A program made the translations under genes and the position numbers. A DNA stretch of 64,000 nucleotides from Maritimibacter sp. 55A14 (GTDB lineage: Bacteria; Pseudomonadota; Alphaproteobacteria; Rhodobacterales; Rhodobacteraceae), in the NCBI RefSeq assembly GCF_003122205.1, contig NZ_QEYE01000001.1, positions 266,367 through 330,366 on the forward strand, given 5' to 3'. Positions within the stretch are counted from its first letter, which is position 1; each line of letters begins with the position of its first letter. Shown one piece after another: positions 8,718-17,079 of the stretch. The notes beneath the pieces are model-generated. The model was not told where the DNA came from. It saw only the letters and a program-made list of their open reading frames with translations, and made no database searches.

Positions 8718-9856
8718 GCCGCGTCCGGCGCGATGCCGCGCGCCGCCAGTTCGGCCGCGAAGCCTGGCGCCATGGCCTGAAGCCGCGCGGCGTCCAGCCG
8801 CCCGCCCCTTCGGATATAGCTCAACGAGAAATGCCAGGGGTCGAGCGCCATATGTTCCCCGAAGCCCTCGTACCAGGCGGCGGAATTGCGCGCGGCGGTC
8901 ACGATTTTTTCCAGCACCGGCTGCCGCGCGGCCTGATAGGCCGGCAGCGCCTGCGCCACGTCCCAATCCGCCCCCTCCAGCGCGTGAACCAGCGCGATCA
9001 CGTCCTCCAGTGCCAGCCGCGTGCCCGACCCGATGGAGAAATGCGCGGTGTGCAGCGCGTCGCCCACCAGAACCCGATTGCCCGCGTGCCAGCGCCCGCA
9101 GGCGAGGTTGGGAAAGCGCCGCCAGAGCGAATTGTTGGGGATGAGCCGCGCTGGGCCGAGTTGATCGGCGAAGGCCGCCTCGCAGGCGGCGCGGTACTCC
9201 GGCTCCGCCATCTGCGCGAACCCCGTGCGGGCGAACGTGTCTGCCTGCATCTCGACGATGAAGGTCGCGCGGCCGGGTGCGTAGCTGTAGTGATGCGCGG
9301 TCATCGGCCCGTGTTCGGTGTTCACGAAGGTCTGGGTCAGGGCGTCGAACTCACGATCCGCCCCGTACCAGACAAATCGGTTGTCGGCTTCGGTCAGGTC
9401 GGCGCGGAACGCCTGCGGATCGCTGCCCCGAACCAGGCTGTTGAGCCCGTCGGCCCCGATCACCAAATCGGCCGCGGGCAGGTCCGCCAGCGCTTCGACC
9501 CGCGCACCGTAGCGCGGCCGGATGCCCAGCGCCGCGGCGCGCTCCTGCAAGAGTTGCAGCAGCTCCAGCCGCCCGATGCCGGAAAAGCCGATCCCGTCGA
9601 TCACCACGCGCCCTTCCGGGTGATTCACCACGATGTCGGACCAGCGCATCATGTGCGGCGAGATCAGCGCGGCGGTCTCCGGATCGTCCTGCGCCAGGAA
9701 GTCCATCGCCTGATCGGAAAACACGACACCGAAGCCGAACGTGGCGTCGGGCGGGTTCTGCTCATGGATGGAGATATCCAGATCGGGCCGCGTCCGTCGC
9801 AGCAGAATCGCGGCGTAGAGTCCCGCCGGTCCGGCCCCCAGGATGTTGATTTTCAT
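8714..9856 (-). CDS. FAD monooxygenase of the salicylyl-CoA 5-hydroxylase type, stand-alone
   Basis: A 380-residue flavoprotein hydroxylase. The FAD-binding GAGPAGLYAAILLRR begins at residue 8, the DG motif is VIGADGLNSLVRG, and the GD motif is VLVGDALHTAHFSIGSGTRL. The segments FGFGVVFSD and NTEHGPMTAHHYSY are, from memory, typical of salicylyl-CoA 5-hydroxylase and the N-terminal half of aminobenzoyl-CoA monooxygenase/reductase. The expected reaction is NAD(P)H-dependent 5-hydroxylation of an ortho-substituted benzoyl-CoA, giving gentisyl-CoA from salicylyl-CoA. Many homologues carry a C-terminal old-yellow-enzyme-like reductase domain and are about 770 residues long. Here that half is absent and the gene runs straight into the ligase, as in the SdgC type. 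Gentisate dioxygenase at 22225 supports this route. Confidence 0.85.
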   Translation of the reverse strand: MKINILGAGPAGLYAAILLRRTRPDLDISIHEQNPPDATFGFGVVFSDQAMDFLAQDDPETAALISPHMMRWSDIVVNHPEGRVVIDGIGFSGIGRLELLQLLQERAAALGIRPRYGARVEALADLPAADLVIGADGLNSLVRGSDPQAFRADLTEADNRFVWYGADREFDALTQTFVNTEHGPMTAHHYSYAPGRATFIVEMQADTFARTGFAQMAEPEYRAACEAAFADQLGPARLIPNNSLWRRFPNLACGRWHAGNRVLVGDALHTAHFSIGSGTRLALEDVIALVHALEGADWDVAQALPAYQAARQPVLEKIVTAARNSAAWYEGFGEHMALDPWHFSLSYIRRGGRLDAARLQAMAPGFAAELAARGIAPDAA

Positions 9857-9902
9857 GGCCTATCCCCCGGAGTTTCGCCACGCGATCATGTCCGCGCTTC
9901 AT

Positions 9903-9929
9903 TTACGTAATCATTTACGTTATGCGTAA
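9903..9929. promoter_or_regulatory. Probable operator in the divergent IclR/monooxygenase promoter
   Basis: The palindrome TTACGTAA (9903-9910) is followed by the inverted repeat TTACG-TTATG-CGTAA (9915-9929). The region lies between two divergent genes and resembles IclR-family operators in size and symmetry. The IclR product of 9958 is the obvious binder, controlling both itself and the monooxygenase-ligase operon. Confidence 0.6.
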
Positions 9930-9957
9930 GTCAAGCCATCACATCGCGGAGGCCCCG

Positions 9958-10701
9958 ATGACCGACAAGCCCAGACCGCCCGCCGGCCGCATCAGCGGCG
10001 TACAATCCGTCGAGGTGGCGCTGCGCCTGCTCAAGGCGCTGGCCCGCGCCCCCGGCCCCGCCAGCCTAACCGTGCTGGCCGCGGAGACCGGCATGGCCCC
10101 GGCCAAGGCGCACCGCTACCTGACCAGCCTCATCGCGGCGGGCATGGTGCGCCACAGGCAAAGCGGCAGCTACGACCTGGGCCCCGGCGCGGCCGAGATC
10201 GGGATCGCCGCGATCGCCCGCCACGACCCGGTGAACGCCGCCGCCGACGCCCTGCCCGGACTGGTGGACCGCACCGGGCTGACCGGGCTGCTGGCGGTCT
10301 GGGGCAATCGCGGCCCCACCGTCGTGCGTTGGGAGAAGGCCGCGACGCCGCTCGTCACCACGCTGGGGCTGGGATCGGTGCTGCCGGTCACTTCCTCGGC
10401 CACGGGGCTGGCCTTTCTTGCGCATCTCCCCGACCGCCTGACCGCACCGGCCATCGCCGCGGAAATCCCCGGCAAGGGCCCCGGCGACTTCGCCGATGCG
10501 GCCGCGGAGGTGCGCCGCGACGGACTGGCCATCGCGCGGCAGGATTTCATTCCTGGCCTCTACGCGATGGCGTGTCCGGTGCTCGATCTGCAAGACCGGG
10601 CGGCGGCGGTTGTCACGCTTATCACCACCGACCCGAAAGCCATCGCGCCCGGCAGTGCAGGCCGGCGCGCGCTCGCGGAATTCACGCCGGCGTCAGCGTG
10701 A
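9958..10701 (+). CDS. IclR-family transcriptional regulator
   Basis: A 247-residue regulator. The N-terminal winged helix-turn-helix (about residues 20-75, with TVLAAETGMAPAKAHRYLTSL) is followed by the IclR effector domain. The ATG at 9958 has a strong GCGGAGG ribosome site six to seven bases upstream, so I prefer it over the in-frame ATG at 9922. It is divergent from the monooxygenase-CoA ligase operon, with a palindromic site between them, and probably regulates that operon in response to the aromatic acid or its CoA ester. Whether it activates or represses cannot be read from sequence. The downstream benzoate-CoA ligase has its own TGCA-type operator and is likely under BoxR instead. Confidence 0.88.
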   Translation: MTDKPRPPAGRISGVQSVEVALRLLKALARAPGPASLTVLAAETGMAPAKAHRYLTSLIAAGMVRHRQSGSYDLGPGAAEIGIAAIARHDPVNAAADALPGLVDRTGLTGLLAVWGNRGPTVVRWEKAATPLVTTLGLGSVLPVTSSATGLAFLAHLPDRLTAPAIAAEIPGKGPGDFADAAAEVRRDGLAIARQDFIPGLYAMACPVLDLQDRAAAVVTLITTDPKAIAPGSAGRRALAEFTPASA

Positions 10702-10703
10702 TG

Positions 10704-10746
10704 TGCAATATGTTGCAGAATTCATGCACATTTGTATTATTCTGCA
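10704..10746 (+). promoter_or_regulatory. Putative BoxR operator and promoter of the benzoate-CoA ligase operon
   Basis: TGCA occurs at 10704, 10714, 10725 and 10743. The first two form TGCA-ATATGT-TGCA with a six-base spacer, beginning three bases after the IclR stop codon. The sequence is AT-rich against a GC-rich background and contains TTGTATTATTCTGCATAA, suitable for promoter elements. BoxR/BzdR proteins are known to recognise TGCA repeats, so the assignment combines a visible motif with family knowledge. Confidence 0.65.
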
Positions 10747-10830
10747 TAAAAGGTGCCGACTCAGCAGAGCGCCATGATGGCCGAAGCCGCCCGGAACAGC
10801 GGCGCGCGCGGCCGATGACCGGGAGGAAGA

Positions 10831-12378
10831 ATGACACACGCGAACGAGAACGCGGCGCTCTATTTCGTCGACCGCCATGTCGATGAGGGGCGCGCCGAGA
10901 AGCCCGCTTTCATCGAGGGGATCGGGGCCGCGCGCAGCCTGAGCTATGGCGCGCTTTCGGACCTGTCGGGCCGCATGGCCGCGCTCTATGCCCGCCACGA
11001 CATCCGCCGCGAGGACCGCGTCGCGATGCTGGTGCTCGACCAGATCGAGTTCCCGGTGATCTTCTGGGGCAGCCTGAAGGCAGGCGTGGTCCCGGTGGCG
11101 CTGAACACGCTGCTCTCCACCCAGGTCTATGACACGATCCTGCGCGACAGCCGGGCGCGCGCGCTCATCGTCTCGCACGACTTGCTGCCGGTGGTGGAGC
11201 CGCTCCTGGCCGACAGCCCCTACCTGGACGCGGTCTTCGTGATCGGCGGGGAGACCCCGGAAGGCTGCCACGACTTCACCGCGGAACTCGAGCGCAGCGA
11301 AACCGCGCCGCCGGTCGGCGTGAGCGGGGCGGAATGCGCCTTCTGGCTCTATTCCTCGGGCTCCACCGGCCAGCCCAAGGGCGTGCGCCATGTCCATGCC
11401 AGCCTGCGCGCGACATCCGACACCTACGGCGCCCAGGTCCTGGGTGTCGCGGAAGAGGACCGCGTCTTTTCCGCCGCCAAGATGTTCTTCGCCTACGGGC
11501 TGGGCAACGCGATGACATTCCCGATGGCCGTCGGCGCGACGACGCTGCTGCTGGCCGGGCGCCCGACGCCCGATGCCGTGCTCGACATCATCAACCGGCT
11601 CAAGCCCACGATCTTCGGCGGCGTGCCGACGCTCTACGCCGCGACGCTGGAGCATATCGACTCCGGCAAGGGCCGCATCGACGCACCGCTCCGCCGCTGC
11701 ATTTCGGCCGGCGAGGCGCTGCCCGAGTTCATCGGCACATCCTGGAAGAAGCGGACCGGATGCGATATCCTCGATGGCGTCGGCTCCACCGAGATGCTGC
11801 ATATCTTCCTGTCCAACCGGGCCGACGACGTGGTCTATGGCACTTCGGGCGTCGCAGTGCCGGGCTACGAGTTGCGGCTGGTGGACGAACACGGGCAGGA
11901 GGTCGGCACCGGCGAGGTGGGCGAATTGCTGGTGCAGGGCGACTCGGCCGCGCAGGATTACTGGAACCAGCGCGAGAAGAGCCGCGACACCTATGAGGGC
12001 CGCTGGACCCGCACCGGCGACAAGTACGAGCGCACCGCCGAGGGGCGCTATGTCTACTGCGGGCGCACCGACGACATGTTCAAGGTCTCGGGCATCTGGG
12101 TCTCGCCTTTCGAGGTGGAACAGGCGCTGACCTCCCACCCCGCCGTGCTGGAGGCCGCAGTCGTCGCGGCGCAGGACGAAGACGGGCTGCAAAAGCCCAA
12201 GGCCTTCGTCGTGCTGAAATCCGGCGCCGACCGCGACGGGCTGGAGGAGGCGCTCAAGGAGGTGGTCAAGGACCGGATCGGCAAGTGGAAATATCCGCGC
12301 TGGATCGAGATCGTGGAGGAATTGCCGAAGACCGCGACCGGCAAGATCCAGCGCTTCAGGCTCAGGGGAGAAGGCTGA
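10831..12378 (+). CDS. bclA: Benzoate-CoA ligase
   Basis: A 515-residue AMP-forming ligase that makes benzoyl-CoA, the entry step of the box pathway. The P-loop is YSSGSTGQPKG at residues 174-184. The family stretch FSAAKMFFAYGLGNAMTFPM and DGVGSTEMLHIF mark the benzoate-CoA ligase subgroup, and the C-terminal PKTATGKIQRFRLRGEG carries the adenylation Lys. A GGGAGGAAG ribosome site precedes the ATG. The next gene starts within the stop codon (TGATG), so translation is coupled. The upstream TGCA repeats point to BoxR control. Substrate assignment is supported by boxABC 1.5 kb downstream. Some enzymes of this type also accept fluorinated or hydroxylated benzoates. Confidence 0.93.
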   Translation: MTHANENAALYFVDRHVDEGRAEKPAFIEGIGAARSLSYGALSDLSGRMAALYARHDIRREDRVAMLVLDQIEFPVIFWGSLKAGVVPVALNTLLSTQVYDTILRDSRARALIVSHDLLPVVEPLLADSPYLDAVFVIGGETPEGCHDFTAELERSETAPPVGVSGAECAFWLYSSGSTGQPKGVRHVHASLRATSDTYGAQVLGVAEEDRVFSAAKMFFAYGLGNAMTFPMAVGATTLLLAGRPTPDAVLDIINRLKPTIFGGVPTLYAATLEHIDSGKGRIDAPLRRCISAGEALPEFIGTSWKKRTGCDILDGVGSTEMLHIFLSNRADDVVYGTSGVAVPGYELRLVDEHGQEVGTGEVGELLVQGDSAAQDYWNQREKSRDTYEGRWTRTGDKYERTAEGRYVYCGRTDDMFKVSGIWVSPFEVEQALTSHPAVLEAAVVAAQDEDGLQKPKAFVVLKSGADRDGLEEALKEVVKDRIGKWKYPRWIEIVEELPKTATGKIQRFRLRGEG

Positions 12379-13196
12379 TGGAATGGTCGGATGGCGCGAA
12401 CGTGATGATCGAGGCCGGCGGCAAGCGGCTGGAAGGCGCCTGTTTCGGCCCCTCGCCGGAGAAGGCCCCGACCATCGCGCTGCTGCATGAGGGGCTGGGC
12501 TGCCTGGCGCTCTGGCGCGACTTTCCGGCCCGGCTGGCCGCGGCGACGGGATTTGGCGTCTTCGCCTGGTCGCGCGCAGGTTACGGGCGGTCCGACCCGG
12601 CCGACCTGCCCCGCCCGCTCGACTACATGACGCGCGAGGCGGTCGATGTGCTGCCCGAGGTGCTGTCGGCTATCGGCTTTCGCCGCGGCATCCTGATGGG
12701 CCATTCCGACGGCGCGACAATCGCCGCGGTCTATGCCGGCAGCGTCGAGGATTTCCGCATCCGCGGCCTGATTCTGATGGCCCCGCATTTCTTCACCGAA
12801 CCCGGCGGGCTGGCCTCCATCGCCCAAGCCAAGACCGCCTACGAGACCGGCGACCTGGCCGCGCGGATGGCGAAATATCACGACAATCCCGACATTGCCT
12901 TCCGCGGCTGGAACGACGCCTGGCTCGATCCCGGCTTCAAGGCGTGGAACGTGGCCGAGGTGATCGACTATCTGCGCATCCCGGTGCTGGCGATCCAGGG
13001 CGAGGCCGACGAATACGGGACGCGCGCCCAGATCGACGAGCTGGAGACGCGCAGCTACGCGCCCGTCGACGTGACCATGCTGCCCGGCTGCGGCCATGCC
13101 CCGCAAATCGACGCGCCGGAGGCGACGCTGGCCGCGGCGGCCGAGTTCACCGCCCGGCTGGAGCGGATCGAACATGCCGAGGTGGCCGTGTCGTGA
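12378..13196 (+). CDS. Alpha/beta hydrolase in the benzoate operon
   Basis: A 272-residue single-domain alpha/beta hydrolase with the nucleophile elbow GHSDG (Ser110), a likely acid in GEADEYG and the catalytic His in LPGCGHAPQ. The oxyanion-side HEGLGCLALW lies near residue 37. No signal peptide is seen, so it acts in the cytoplasm. It overlaps bclA by one base and the DUF309 gene by four, a tightly coupled trio. Alpha/beta hydrolases called lactone hydrolases occur in other box clusters and may hydrolyse stalled CoA esters or lactones formed from the ring-opening product. The substrate here is unknown and that role is inference. Confidence 0.85.
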   Translation: MEWSDGANVMIEAGGKRLEGACFGPSPEKAPTIALLHEGLGCLALWRDFPARLAAATGFGVFAWSRAGYGRSDPADLPRPLDYMTREAVDVLPEVLSAIGFRRGILMGHSDGATIAAVYAGSVEDFRIRGLILMAPHFFTEPGGLASIAQAKTAYETGDLAARMAKYHDNPDIAFRGWNDAWLDPGFKAWNVAEVIDYLRIPVLAIQGEADEYGTRAQIDELETRSYAPVDVTMLPGCGHAPQIDAPEATLAAAAEFTARLERIEHAEVAVS

Positions 13197-13645
13197 CCCG
13201 CAGCCCGCCCCTCCCCACGCGCGCCTACTTGCCCGGCCGCACCCCCCGCCCTGCAAAGGGCTTCATGGATGGGGTGATTGCCGAGGCGCCCGCGGTCACG
13301 CGCGATGCCGGGCACGGGTCCAATATCGTCTGGACCTACGGGCGGCGGCTGATCGCGGAAGGCTTCTACTGGGAGGCGCACGAGGTGCTGGAGCCGGTCT
13401 GGATGAACGCACCGCCCAACTCGCGCGAACGGCATATGGTGCAGGCCGTGATCCACTTGGCCAATGCCGGGTTGAAGCGGCGTATGGGCAAGCCGCGCGC
13501 GGCGGCCAGGCTCGACGCACTGGCGGCCGAATGCGCCGGGCGCGCCTTTGCCGGGCGCGACGGCGCGGTGATGGGCCTTTCCCCGGCAGCGCTGGATGAG
13601 ATGCGACAGGGAATCGCATGCGTAACGGAGGCGGAACAGGTATGA
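13193..13645 (+). CDS. DUF309-family protein
   Basis: A 150-residue protein that starts at GTG 13193, overlapping the previous stop as GTGA. The conserved DUF309 core is plain: GFYWEAHEVLEPVWMNAP, then HMVQAVIHLANAGLKRRMG, with the paired His/Glu residues (EAHEVLE) that define the family. DUF309 proteins are small all-helical proteins of unknown activity. Its place as third gene of the benzoate-CoA ligase operon is notable, since the family is not an established part of the box pathway. It ends shortly before the boxC promoter. Family call is firm; function unknown. Confidence 0.85.
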   Translation: MTRSPPLPTRAYLPGRTPRPAKGFMDGVIAEAPAVTRDAGHGSNIVWTYGRRLIAEGFYWEAHEVLEPVWMNAPPNSRERHMVQAVIHLANAGLKRRMGKPRAAARLDALAAECAGRAFAGRDGAVMGLSPAALDEMRQGIACVTEAEQV

Positions 13646-13772
13646 TGCATTATATTTCACATTTCGGATATGGCAGAAAAAGCGCTCAACGCTTTGTGTT
13701 TAAACAACATAATGCCAGGAAATGCCAATCCACCTCTTCTCTTGCCCTGACGCCAAAATGCACTATCTTGCA
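13646..13772 (+). promoter_or_regulatory. boxC promoter region with TGCA-N6-TGCA operator
   Basis: This AT-rich stretch starts with TGCA at 13646-13649 followed, six bases on, by a half-match TTCA. A perfect direct repeat TGCA-CTATCT-TGCA lies at 13759-13772, about 55 bases before the boxC start. The same spacing occurs at the other proposed BoxR sites. A promoter could lie anywhere in the AT-rich 13640-13730 stretch; I could not fix it. Confidence 0.65.
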
Positions 13773-13826
13773 GAAACGTTACGGCGCCGGCCCGACGCCC
13801 CGCCCGCAGCAGACAGGAGACCGACC

Positions 13827-15488
13827 GTGACCAAGCGCATCGACTTTCAGACCGACCCGTCAAAGTACCGGCACTGGCGCGTGGAATATGACGGCCCGGT
13901 CGCGCATCTCTACATGGATGTGGACGAGAAGGGCGGACTCTTCGACGGCTACGAGCTGAAGCTCAACTCCTACGATCTGGGCGTCGATATCGAGCTGTCC
14001 GACGTGGTGCAACGGATGCGCTTCGAGCACCCGGAGGTCGGCGCGGTGGTGATGCGTTCGGGCAAGGACAAGGTCTTCTGCGCCGGCGCGAATATCCGCA
14101 TGCTGGGCGGGGCGGCCCATGCCCACAAGGTCAATTTCTGCAAATTCACCAACGAGACCCGCAACACCTATGAGGCCGCCGGCGCCGAGAGCGGACAAAG
14201 CTATATCTGCGCGGTGCGCGGCGCATGCGCGGGCGGCGGCTACGAGCTGGCGCTGGCCTGCGACCACATCATCCTGACCGATGACGGCTCATCTTCGGTG
14301 GCGCTGCCCGAGGTGCCGCTCCTGGCGGTGCTGCCGGGCACCGGCGGGCTGACCCGCGTGACCGACAAGCGCAAGATGCGCCGCGACCTGGCCGATGTCT
14401 TCTGCGCGATGGAGGAAGGCGTGCGCGGCCAGCGCGCCAAGGAGTGGCGGCTGGTGGACGAGGTGGTGAAGAACTCGCAATTCGATCAGACCGTGGCCGA
14501 ACGCGCCGCCGAATTCGCGGCCCGCAACAACCGCCCCGCAAACGCCGAAGGCATCGCCCTGCCCCCGCTCGAGCGCAGCTTCGCCGAGGACGGCAGCGTC
14601 AGCTATTCGCTGGTCGAGGTGTCGATGGACCGCGACGCGGGCGTGGCGACGGTGACGATCAAGGGCCCCGACACGCCGCCGCCGGCCAACACCGGCGAGT
14701 TGCACGCGCAGGGCGCACAGGGTTGGGCGCTGCGGGCGGCGCGCGAACTGGACGACGCCATCCTGCATCTGCGGCTCAACGAAACGGAAGCCGGGGTTAT
14801 CGTACTGCGCACCCAGGGCGACCCGGCGGCGGTGGCTGCGCATGAGGCATTCCTGCTGGCGCATCGCGATTTCTGGCTGGCCAACGAGATCCTGCTCTAC
14901 TGGAAACGGCTGCTCAAGCGCATCGACGTGACCTCGCGCACCCTGACCGCGATGGTCGAGCACGGCTCCTGCTTCGCGGGCATGCTGGCGGAGCTGATCT
15001 TCGCCGCCGACCGCAGCTACATGATGGAGGACGAGTTCGAGGGCGACAATCGGCCGACGGCCACGGTCACGCTGACCGAGGGCAATTTCGGCCCCTACCC
15101 GATGGGCAACGAGCTGACCCGGCTTCAGACCCGTTTCCTGGGCACGCCGGAGGCCGTGGAGGCCGCCAGGGAACGTATCGGCGAGCCGCTCGAGGCATCT
15201 GATGCCAGCGATCTGGGCCTCGTGACCTTCGCCTTCGACGATATCGACTGGGAGGATGAGATCCGCATCTTCCTGGAGGAGCGCGCGAGCTTCTCGCCCG
15301 ATGCGCTGACGGGGATGGAGGCCAATCTGCGCTTTGCCGGCCCCGAGACGATGGAGACACGGATTTTCGGCCGCCTGACCGCCTGGCAGAACTGGATTTT
15401 CCAGCGCCCCAACGCGGTGGGCGAGGACGGCGCACTGCAACGCTACGGCACCGGGCAGCGCGGCGCTTTCGACATGCGCCGGGTCTGA
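13827..15488 (+). CDS. boxC: Benzoyl-CoA-dihydrodiol lyase (2,3-epoxybenzoyl-CoA dihydrolase) BoxC
   Basis: BoxC hydrolytically opens the ring of 2,3-epoxybenzoyl-CoA to 3,4-dehydroadipyl-CoA semialdehyde plus formate. The 553-residue product matches the family length. It is a double crotonase-fold protein. The first half has VVMRSGKDKVFCAGANIRMLGG and RGACAGGGYELALACDHI, typical oxyanion-loop segments, and the second half is degenerate. The GTG at 13827 is chosen because CAGGAGA lies six bases upstream and the protein then begins VTKRIDFQTDP, as in known BoxC. An ATG at 13722 would add 35 unlikely residues and swallow the TGCA operator. It heads a boxCBA-thioesterase operon. Confidence 0.95.
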   Translation: MTKRIDFQTDPSKYRHWRVEYDGPVAHLYMDVDEKGGLFDGYELKLNSYDLGVDIELSDVVQRMRFEHPEVGAVVMRSGKDKVFCAGANIRMLGGAAHAHKVNFCKFTNETRNTYEAAGAESGQSYICAVRGACAGGGYELALACDHIILTDDGSSSVALPEVPLLAVLPGTGGLTRVTDKRKMRRDLADVFCAMEEGVRGQRAKEWRLVDEVVKNSQFDQTVAERAAEFAARNNRPANAEGIALPPLERSFAEDGSVSYSLVEVSMDRDAGVATVTIKGPDTPPPANTGELHAQGAQGWALRAARELDDAILHLRLNETEAGVIVLRTQGDPAAVAAHEAFLLAHRDFWLANEILLYWKRLLKRIDVTSRTLTAMVEHGSCFAGMLAELIFAADRSYMMEDEFEGDNRPTATVTLTEGNFGPYPMGNELTRLQTRFLGTPEAVEAARERIGEPLEASDASDLGLVTFAFDDIDWEDEIRIFLEERASFSPDALTGMEANLRFAGPETMETRIFGRLTAWQNWIFQRPNAVGEDGALQRYGTGQRGAFDMRRV

Positions 15489-15512
15489 GGATTTCACGCG
15501 AGGAGAGACGAC

Positions 15513-16964
15513 ATGCTTGATCTGAACAATGTCAGCTACGACACCATGATCCCCAACAATGTGGGCCTGTCGCAGGACCGGCGCGTGCTCAAGGCCCTGG
15601 AAAAATGGCACCCCGGCTATATCAACTGGTGGAACGACCTGATCCCGCAGAATTTCCAGGAGAGCCTGGTCTATCTGCGCACCGCCGTCAGCGTGGACCC
15701 GAAGGGCTGGGCCAAATTCGACTACGTGAAAATGCCGGAATACCGCTGGGGCATCCTGCTGGCCCCCGCGGTGGAGGACCGGCGCATCCCCTGCGGCGAG
15801 CATGCCGGCCAGCCCGCATGGCAGGAGGTACCGGGGGAGTACCGCGCCATGCTGCGCCGGCTGATCGTGATCCAGGGCGACACCGAGCCCGCCAGCGTCG
15901 AGCAGCAGCGCTTCCTGGGCAAGACCGCGCCCTCGCTCTATGACATGCGCAACCTCTTCCAGGTCAATGTCGAGGAGGGCCGCCATCTCTGGGCGATGGT
16001 CTACCTGCTGCAGAAATATTTCGGCCGCGACGGGCGCGAGGAGGCCGACGGGCTGCTGCAACGCTCCTCCGGCTCGGAGGAAGCGCCGCGGATGCTGGGC
16101 GCCTTCAACGAGGAGACGCCGGACTGGCTGTCGTTCTTCATGTTCACCTATTTCACCGACCGCGACGGCAAGATGCAGCTCGAGTCGCTGGCGCAGTCGG
16201 GCTTCGATCCGCTCTCGCGCACCTGCCGCTTCATGCTGACCGAGGAAGCCCACCACATGTTCGTGGGCGAAACCGGCGTGGGCCGCACCATTCAGCGCAC
16301 CTGCGAGGCGATGAACGAGGCCGGGATCACCGACCCCTACGAAATAGACAAGGTCCGTGCCCTGGGCGTGATCGACCTGCCGACGATCCAGAAGAAGCTG
16401 AACCTGCATTACACGCTGTCGCTCGATCTCTTCGGCGGCGAGGTCTCGACCAACGCGGCCAATGCCTTCAACGCGGGCATCAAGGGCCGCTACATGGAGA
16501 ACCGGATCGAGGACGATCACAAGCTGACCGGCGCCACCTACCCGGTGTCCGAAGTGGCCGGCGACGTGATCCGCGTGGCCGACGCCCCGGCGCTCACCGC
16601 GATCAACATGCGGCTGCGCGACGACTATACCCGCGACGCCGCGGGCGGCGTGGGGCGCTGGAACAAGATCATCTCCAAGGCCGGCATCGACTTTGAACTG
16701 AAACTGCCGCATGAAGGGTTCCACCGCCAGATCGGCGTCTTCGCGGGCGTGCCCGTGACCCCCGAGGGCCGGGTGATCAGCGCGGAGGAGTGGGAGGCAA
16801 AGCGCGCCGAATGGCTGCCCACCAGGGCCGATGGCGATTTCATCCAGTCGCTCATGGTACCGACATTCGAGACGGGGAAATACGCCGGCTGGATCGCGCC
16901 CCCGAAAGTGGGCATCGACAACAAGCCGGGCGACTTCGAATATGTGAAACTGCACATGGCCTGA
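15513..16964 (+). CDS. boxB: Benzoyl-CoA 2,3-epoxidase oxygenase subunit BoxB
   Basis: BoxB is the diiron oxygenase that epoxidises benzoyl-CoA with O2 and electrons from BoxA. The 483-residue length is close to the known 470-480. Probable metal ligands are visible: Glu125 (QGDTEPAS), the ExxH pair E155-H158 (VEEGRHLW) and the second ExxH pair E245-H248 (TEEAHHMF), all within the helical core. An AGGAGAG ribosome site precedes the ATG and the gene begins 24 bases after boxC. A 115-base gap with one copy of a recurrent intergenic element separates it from boxA. Nothing looks damaged. Confidence 0.96.
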   Translation: MLDLNNVSYDTMIPNNVGLSQDRRVLKALEKWHPGYINWWNDLIPQNFQESLVYLRTAVSVDPKGWAKFDYVKMPEYRWGILLAPAVEDRRIPCGEHAGQPAWQEVPGEYRAMLRRLIVIQGDTEPASVEQQRFLGKTAPSLYDMRNLFQVNVEEGRHLWAMVYLLQKYFGRDGREEADGLLQRSSGSEEAPRMLGAFNEETPDWLSFFMFTYFTDRDGKMQLESLAQSGFDPLSRTCRFMLTEEAHHMFVGETGVGRTIQRTCEAMNEAGITDPYEIDKVRALGVIDLPTIQKKLNLHYTLSLDLFGGEVSTNAANAFNAGIKGRYMENRIEDDHKLTGATYPVSEVAGDVIRVADAPALTAINMRLRDDYTRDAAGGVGRWNKIISKAGIDFELKLPHEGFHRQIGVFAGVPVTPEGRVISAEEWEAKRAEWLPTRADGDFIQSLMVPTFETGKYAGWIAPPKVGIDNKPGDFEYVKLHMA

Positions 16965-17009
16965 CCGCTGCGCCCCGCCCCGGCCGGTCGGTGGCGGGGC
17001 ACCGGCAGG

Positions 17010-17035
17010 ATTTGAGTATTTCGGGAAAGATGAAG
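17010..17035 (-). repeat. Recurrent intergenic element, copy A (boxB-boxA gap)
   Basis: Read on the minus strand it is CTTCATCTTTCCCGAAATA followed by CTCAAAT. It matches copy B at 25951 closely and copies C and F more loosely, with consensus TTTCWTCTTKCYCCAAATA. It starts 46 bases after the boxB stop. No hairpin is seen in it. Function unknown. Confidence 0.6.
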
Positions 17036-17079
17036 CGGCGGGAGGGCCGTGCCGCCCGGATCGCCGCAGGGGAGAGATC

